DNA of 64,000 nucleotides from the NCBI GenBank assembly GCA_035523995.1, contig DATKPQ010000061.1:58808-122807 (forward strand). The letters are read 5' to 3'. The DNA is from JASHVB01 sp035523995. GTDB taxonomy: Bacteria; Pseudomonadota; Alphaproteobacteria; Acetobacterales; Acetobacteraceae. The notes below the pieces were generated by a model. That model saw nothing but the letters and a program-made list of their open reading frames with translations. It was not told where the DNA came from and ran no database searches. Below, in pieces: positions 60,656 through 64,000 of the stretch; within the stretch, counting starts at the first letter, position 1; each line of letters begins with the position of its first letter. A program made the position numbers and the translations under genes.

Positions 60656-61438
60656 TCAAACCACCCGTTCCACGATCAGCTTCTTGATCTCGGCAATCGC
60701 CTTCGCCGGGTTCAAATTCTTCGGGCACGTGTCGGTGCAGTTCATGATCGTGTGGCAGCGGTAGAGCTTGAACGGATCCTCCAGGGCGTCCAGCCGTTCT
60801 CCGGTATGCTCATCGCGCGAATCGGCGATCCAGCGATAGGCCTGCAACAGGATCGCCGGGCCCAGGTAACGATCGCCGTTCCACCAGTAGCTGGGGCAGC
60901 TTGTGGAGCAACAGAAGCAGAGGATGCATTCCCATAGCCCGTCCAGCTTTTTGCGCTCCTCCTGGCTTTGCAGGCGCTCACCATCAGGCGGTGGCGGCGA
61001 GTCGCTCTGCAGCCACGGTTCGATGCTGCGGAACTGCGCGTAAGCGAGCGACAGGTCCGGCACCAGGTCCTTCACGACAGCCATGTGCGGCAGCGGCATG
61101 ATGCGTACCGCGCCCTGCACCTCGTGGATCGGCTTGAGGCACGCCAGCGTGTTGGTGCCGTCGATGTTCATGGCGCATGAGCCGCAGATGCCTTCGCGGC
61201 AGGAGCGGCGGAAGGTCAGCGTCGGATCGACTTCGTTCTTGATCTTGATCAGCGCATCCAGGACCATCGGGCCGCATGCGTCGAGATTGACCTCGTAGGT
61301 GTCCATGCGCGGGTTCTGGCCGTCGTCCGGGTTCCAGCGATAGATGCTGAATTCGCGCAGGCGCCTGGCACCGGCGGGTTCCTTCCAGGTCTTGCCCTTG
61401 CCGATGCGGCTGTTGCGGGGGAGAGCGAATTCAACCAT
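60656..61438 (-). CDS. sdhB: succinate dehydrogenase iron-sulfur subunit
   Basis: This 260-residue subunit of respiratory complex II carries electrons from the flavoprotein to quinone. The [2Fe-2S] ligands are Cys80, Cys85, Cys88 and Cys100 (SCREGICGSC then TLAC). The C-terminal ferredoxin-like part has ECILCFCCSTSCPSYWW and CHTIMNCTDTCPKNLNP for the [4Fe-4S] and [3Fe-4S] clusters. It is the last gene of sdhCDAB, separated from sdhA by 157 nt containing a family A repeat. Confidence 0.97.
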   Translation of the reverse strand: MVEFALPRNSRIGKGKTWKEPAGARRLREFSIYRWNPDDGQNPRMDTYEVNLDACGPMVLDALIKIKNEVDPTLTFRRSCREGICGSCAMNIDGTNTLACLKPIHEVQGAVRIMPLPHMAVVKDLVPDLSLAYAQFRSIEPWLQSDSPPPPDGERLQSQEERKKLDGLWECILCFCCSTSCPSYWWNGDRYLGPAILLQAYRWIADSRDEHTGERLDALEDPFKLYRCHTIMNCTDTCPKNLNPAKAIAEIKKLIVERVV

Positions 61439-61460
61439 TGCGGTCGTGTCCTGCGTGTTC

Positions 61461-61591
61461 TGTCATGGCGAGTGAGCGCAGGGACGAAGCAATCCCAGGC
61501 GCGGCGTGGCAACAATCCCCAACCCGATCGAGATTGCTTCGTCGCTGCGCGCCTCGCAATGACATCGGGTGGGCGCTCCTCGCAATGACAT
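61461..61591. repeat. family A element inside the sdh operon, copy 8
   Basis: TGTCATGGCGAGTGAGCGCAGG then GACGAAGCAATCCC at the left mirrors GAGATTGCTTCGTCGCTGCG then CGCCTCGCAATGACATCG. A second right edge (GGGCGCTCCTCGCAATGACATG) follows, as if partly duplicated. It lies between sdhB and sdhA. Confidence 0.88.
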
Positions 61592-61595
61592 GTTC

Positions 61596-63410
61596 CTAAT
61601 AGACCCGCTTCTTCGGCGGAATGACGGAAACTTCGTTGGTCAGCGTCTGCATCTTCACCGGACGATAGGCCAGCGAGACGTGGCCGTGGTCGTCACACCG
61701 GGCCAGTGTGTGCTTCATCCAGTCGTGGTCGTCGCGCTCGGGGTAGTCGTCATGCGCATGGGCGCCGCGGCTTTCATGGCGGGCTTCGGCGCTCACCATG
61801 GTGGTCATCGCGTTTCCCATCAGGTTATGCAGTTCCAGCGCCTCCATCAGGTCACTGTTCCAGATCAGGCTGCGATCGGATACCGACATGTCCGACAGCC
61901 CTTCCCAGACCTGCTGCATCTTGGAAACGCCTTCCGTCAGCGTCTTGCCGTTGCGGAACACCGCGGCGTGCTGCTGCATCGTGCGCTGCATGTCCAGCCG
62001 CAGGTCGGCGACACGTGTCCCCCCCTTGGCGTGCCGCGTGCGATCGAACCTGTCCAGGGAGTACTCGCCGGCCTTTGGCGGCAGCGGCGGCTGGCCGGCA
62101 CCTGGCCTCACCGCCTCCGCGCCATGCTGCGCGGCGGCACGACCGAACACCACCAGATCGAGCAATGAATTGGTGCCAAGCCGATTAGCGCCGTGCACCG
62201 AGACGCAGGCCGCTTCGCCCACCGCCATCAGCCCGTGCGCCACCGCGTCCGAATCGTTTGCGTTTGGGTTCAACACCTCGGTGCGATAGTTCGTGGGAAT
62301 GCCGCCCATGTTGTAATGCACGGTCGGCAGCACCGGGATTGGCTCCCTGGTCACGTCCACGCCGGCGAATACCCGCGCCGTTTCCGAAATGCCGGGCAGG
62401 CGTTCGTGCAGGAGCTCGGCGCCGAGATGCTCCAGGTGCAGCAAGATATGGTCCTTGTTCGGACCGCAGCCACGGCCTTCGGCGATCTCGATCGTCATCG
62501 AGCGCGACACCACGTCGCGGCTCGCCAGATCCTTCGCGCTGGGCGCGTAGCGCTCCATGAAGCGCTCGCCTTCGCTGTTGGTCAGGTAGCCGCCTTCGCC
62601 CCGCGCGCCTTCGGTGATCAGGCAGCCGGCGGGGAAGATGCCGGTCGGGTGGAACTGCACGAACTCCATATCCTGGCACGGCAGGCCGGCGCGCAGGATC
62701 ATGCCGTTGCCGTCGCCGGTGCAGGTATGCGCCGAGGTGCAGGAGAGATACGTGCGCCCATAACCGCCGGTCGCCAGCACCACCATCTGCGCGCGGAAGC
62801 GGTGGATCGAGCCGTCATCCAGGCACCAGGCGGTGACGCCGCGGCACACGCCCTCCTGGTCCATGATCAGGTCCAGCGCGAAATATTCGATGAAGAACTC
62901 GACGTCGTGCTTCAGGCTCTGCTGGTACAGCGTGTGCAGCATGGCATGGCCGGTGCGGTCGGCGGCAGCGCAGGCGCGGTCGGCCGGCGGCCCTTCGCCG
63001 TACTTGGTCATGTGGCCGCCGAACGGGCGCTGGTAGATCTTGCCCTCTTCCGTGCGGCTGAACGGCACGCCGAAATGCTCAAGTTCGTAAACCGCCGGGA
63101 TTGCCTCGCGGCACATGTATTCGATGCAGTCCTGGTCGCCGAGCCAGTCCGACCCTTTCACGGTGTCGTACATGTGCCAGCGCCAGTCATCCTCACCCAT
63201 GTTGCCGAGTGCCGCGCCGATGCCGCCCTGCGCCGCCACCGTATGGCTGCGCGTCGGAAACACTTTCGTCACGCACGCGGTTTTCAAACCGGCGGCACCC
63301 ATGCCGAGCGTCGCGCGCAGCCCGGCACCGCCCGCGCCCACCACCACCACGTCGTAGGTGTGGTCAACAACCGTGTAGGCGCCCAACGAGGGCTTGCTGA
63401 TCGCGTTCAT
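61596..63410 (-). CDS. sdhA: succinate dehydrogenase flavoprotein subunit
   Basis: This 604-residue subunit oxidises succinate to fumarate. The FAD dinucleotide site VVVVGAGGAGLRATLG is followed by the covalent FAD-binding His56 in RSHTVAAQGG. The catalytic region is seen in FVQFHPTGIFPAG, TEGARGEGGYL and VHYNMGGIPTNY. The length is typical of the family. The start at 63410 gives MNAISKPSLG; the ATG lies 2 nt after the sdhD stop, so the genes are coupled. Confidence 0.97.
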   Translation of the reverse strand: MNAISKPSLGAYTVVDHTYDVVVVGAGGAGLRATLGMGAAGLKTACVTKVFPTRSHTVAAQGGIGAALGNMGEDDWRWHMYDTVKGSDWLGDQDCIEYMCREAIPAVYELEHFGVPFSRTEEGKIYQRPFGGHMTKYGEGPPADRACAAADRTGHAMLHTLYQQSLKHDVEFFIEYFALDLIMDQEGVCRGVTAWCLDDGSIHRFRAQMVVLATGGYGRTYLSCTSAHTCTGDGNGMILRAGLPCQDMEFVQFHPTGIFPAGCLITEGARGEGGYLTNSEGERFMERYAPSAKDLASRDVVSRSMTIEIAEGRGCGPNKDHILLHLEHLGAELLHERLPGISETARVFAGVDVTREPIPVLPTVHYNMGGIPTNYRTEVLNPNANDSDAVAHGLMAVGEAACVSVHGANRLGTNSLLDLVVFGRAAAQHGAEAVRPGAGQPPLPPKAGEYSLDRFDRTRHAKGGTRVADLRLDMQRTMQQHAAVFRNGKTLTEGVSKMQQVWEGLSDMSVSDRSLIWNSDLMEALELHNLMGNAMTTMVSAEARHESRGAHAHDDYPERDDHDWMKHTLARCDDHGHVSLAYRPVKMQTLTNEVSVIPPKKRVY

Positions 63411-63412
63411 GC

Positions 63413-63823
63413 TCAACCCGCAATTGCCAGTTTCAGCGCCGCCAGCACGCCGATCAGCGCCACCAGCCAAACAACGCCGCGCAACACCACCAGAGAAACG
63501 GTCCGCGCCGCCTCGCTATGGATGTAATCCTCGATCACCACCTGCAAACCGAGCAGCAGATGATGGAAGGTCACGACAACCAGCGCCACCAGCAGGGCTG
63601 CGTTGATCGGATTGCCGGCCCAGTGCGCCACCGCCGCGCGCGGCATGCCGGAAAGATGCAGCGCCGCCCACACGAACCACAGGGTCAGCGGCAGCAACGC
63701 CAGCGCCGTCAGCCGCTGCGCCCACCAGTGCCCGGTGCCCGATTTCGCCGCGCCCATGCCGCGCACCCGGCCAAGCTGGCTGCGCATCACCCGCATGTCA
63801 GGGGATTTCGCTGTCTGGCTCAT
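63413..63823 (-). CDS. sdhD: succinate dehydrogenase membrane anchor subunit
   Basis: This 136-residue membrane subunit has three hydrophobic helices (LTALALLPLTLWFVWAALHL, INAALLVALVVVTFHHLLLG and VVLRGVVWLVALIGVLAALKL). The haem-binding His is probably in TFHHLLLGLQVVIEDYIH. The N-terminus GMGAAKSGTGHWWAQRLTA is typical of alphaproteobacterial SdhD. GAGGAAAAG lies before the ATG; the sdhC stop is 10 nt upstream. Confidence 0.93.
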   Translation of the reverse strand: MSQTAKSPDMRVMRSQLGRVRGMGAAKSGTGHWWAQRLTALALLPLTLWFVWAALHLSGMPRAAVAHWAGNPINAALLVALVVVTFHHLLLGLQVVIEDYIHSEAARTVSLVVLRGVVWLVALIGVLAALKLAIAG

Positions 63824-63833
63824 GATCTTTTCC

Positions 63834-64000
63834 TCACCAGACGATCGCGACGACGATCCAGGTCAGCACGGTCAGCACGCCGGTCGCGACCAGCACCGCG
63901 TATCCGGTGCGATGCATCACCGGCAGCGAAAACCCCCAACCTGCGTCCCAGGCCAGATGCCGGATGCCGGAGCAGAAATGGTACCAAAGCGCCACCGTCC
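63834..64000 (-). CDS. sdhC: succinate dehydrogenase cytochrome b556 subunit, partial
   Basis: The window edge cuts this gene; the last 55 codons are visible. They encode ALWYHFCSGIRHLAWDAG, the SdhC motif HxxxGxRHxxxD with the haem-ligand His, followed by a final hydrophobic helix (YAVLVATGVLTVLTWIVVAI). It is the first gene of the sdhCDAB operon, and its N-terminal part and promoter lie beyond position 64000. Confidence 0.93.
   Translation of the reverse strand, partial: TVALWYHFCSGIRHLAWDAGWGFSLPVMHRTGYAVLVATGVLTVLTWIVVAIVW

Noticed and set aside
61596..63527. Long plus-strand frames opposite sdhA
   Set aside because: They are antisense to a clear sdhA and have His/Ala/Arg-biased composition typical of shadows.
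1..64000. tRNA or rRNA genes
   Set aside because: Reading the intergenic regions, I saw no cloverleaf-like sequence or rRNA-like segment; a covariance scan would be needed to exclude them fully.

Overview
This window reads as about 64 kb of chromosome from a GC-rich alphaproteobacterium. The codon usage, the sdhC-sdhD-sdhA-sdhB gene order, the abundance of flavin-dependent LLM oxidoreductases, SDRs and hydantoinase genes, and the dispersed short palindromic repeats all suggest Rhodospirillales, most likely Acetobacteraceae. The family placement is an inference; no rRNA or other taxonomic marker is in view. I saw no rRNA, tRNA, CRISPR array, prophage or intact insertion sequence.

Layout. 1-6.4 kb: a tyrosinase overlapping a DJ-1/PfpI (isonitrile hydratase-like) gene, gloB, an isolated hypA, prfC, a tiny DUF3309 membrane protein and a MaoC hydratase. 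6.4-14.2 kb: a CAP protein, a VOC/SDR pair, an LLM oxidoreductase, another SDR, an amidase, a YihY-type membrane protein and a second LLM enzyme. 14.2-22.7 kb: an MFS transporter divergent from hyuA-hyuB, a tandem CDGSH protein, trmJ and an S41 protease. 22.7-23.4 kb is decayed DNA with apparent gene fragments. 23.4-28.4 kb: a lipoprotein, a LysR regulator divergent from azoR, an MFS transporter and an SMP-30 lactonase. 28.7-34.2 kb: a complete tripartite RND efflux operon. 34.5-37.1 kb: a cytochrome c, and an HD-domain (cyanamide hydratase-like) gene in line with a catalase. 37.5-45.4 kb: an alpha/beta hydrolase-LLM pair, cysS, an atypical Nramp transporter, a hypothetical gene with a candidate leaderless promoter, and a TIM-barrel isomerase. 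45.6-49.7 kb: a D-2-hydroxyacid dehydrogenase, a Phd/VapC-type toxin-antitoxin pair with a perfect operator-like palindrome, and a single-subunit molybdopterin oxidoreductase. 50.0-57.6 kb: a polyamine-type ABC importer followed by a class III aminotransferase and a GMC oxidoreductase, a plausible amine uptake and catabolism locus. 57.7-64 kb: a lytic transglycosylase-like protein, trmB, rppH and the succinate dehydrogenase operon, with sdhC cut by the window edge.

Housekeeping genes (prfC, trmJ, ctpA-like, cysS, trmB, rppH, sdh) are interleaved with catabolic and transport modules, as expected of a metabolically versatile soil or water bacterium. The most distinctive non-genic feature is at least three families of dispersed imperfect palindromes. 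Family A (arms like CATTGCGAGGAGCG and CGCTCCTCGCAATGACAT) occurs about eight times, including between hyuA and hyuB and between sdhA and sdhB, and three copies carry short tandem duplications at their right edge. Family B (CGTCATGGCCGGG and its complement) occurs once between genes and once apparently inserted in frame in the signal-peptide region of an ABC substrate-binding protein. Family C (ACCTCTCCCGC and its complement) forms a 13-bp hairpin that would cover the ribosome binding site of an MFS gene.
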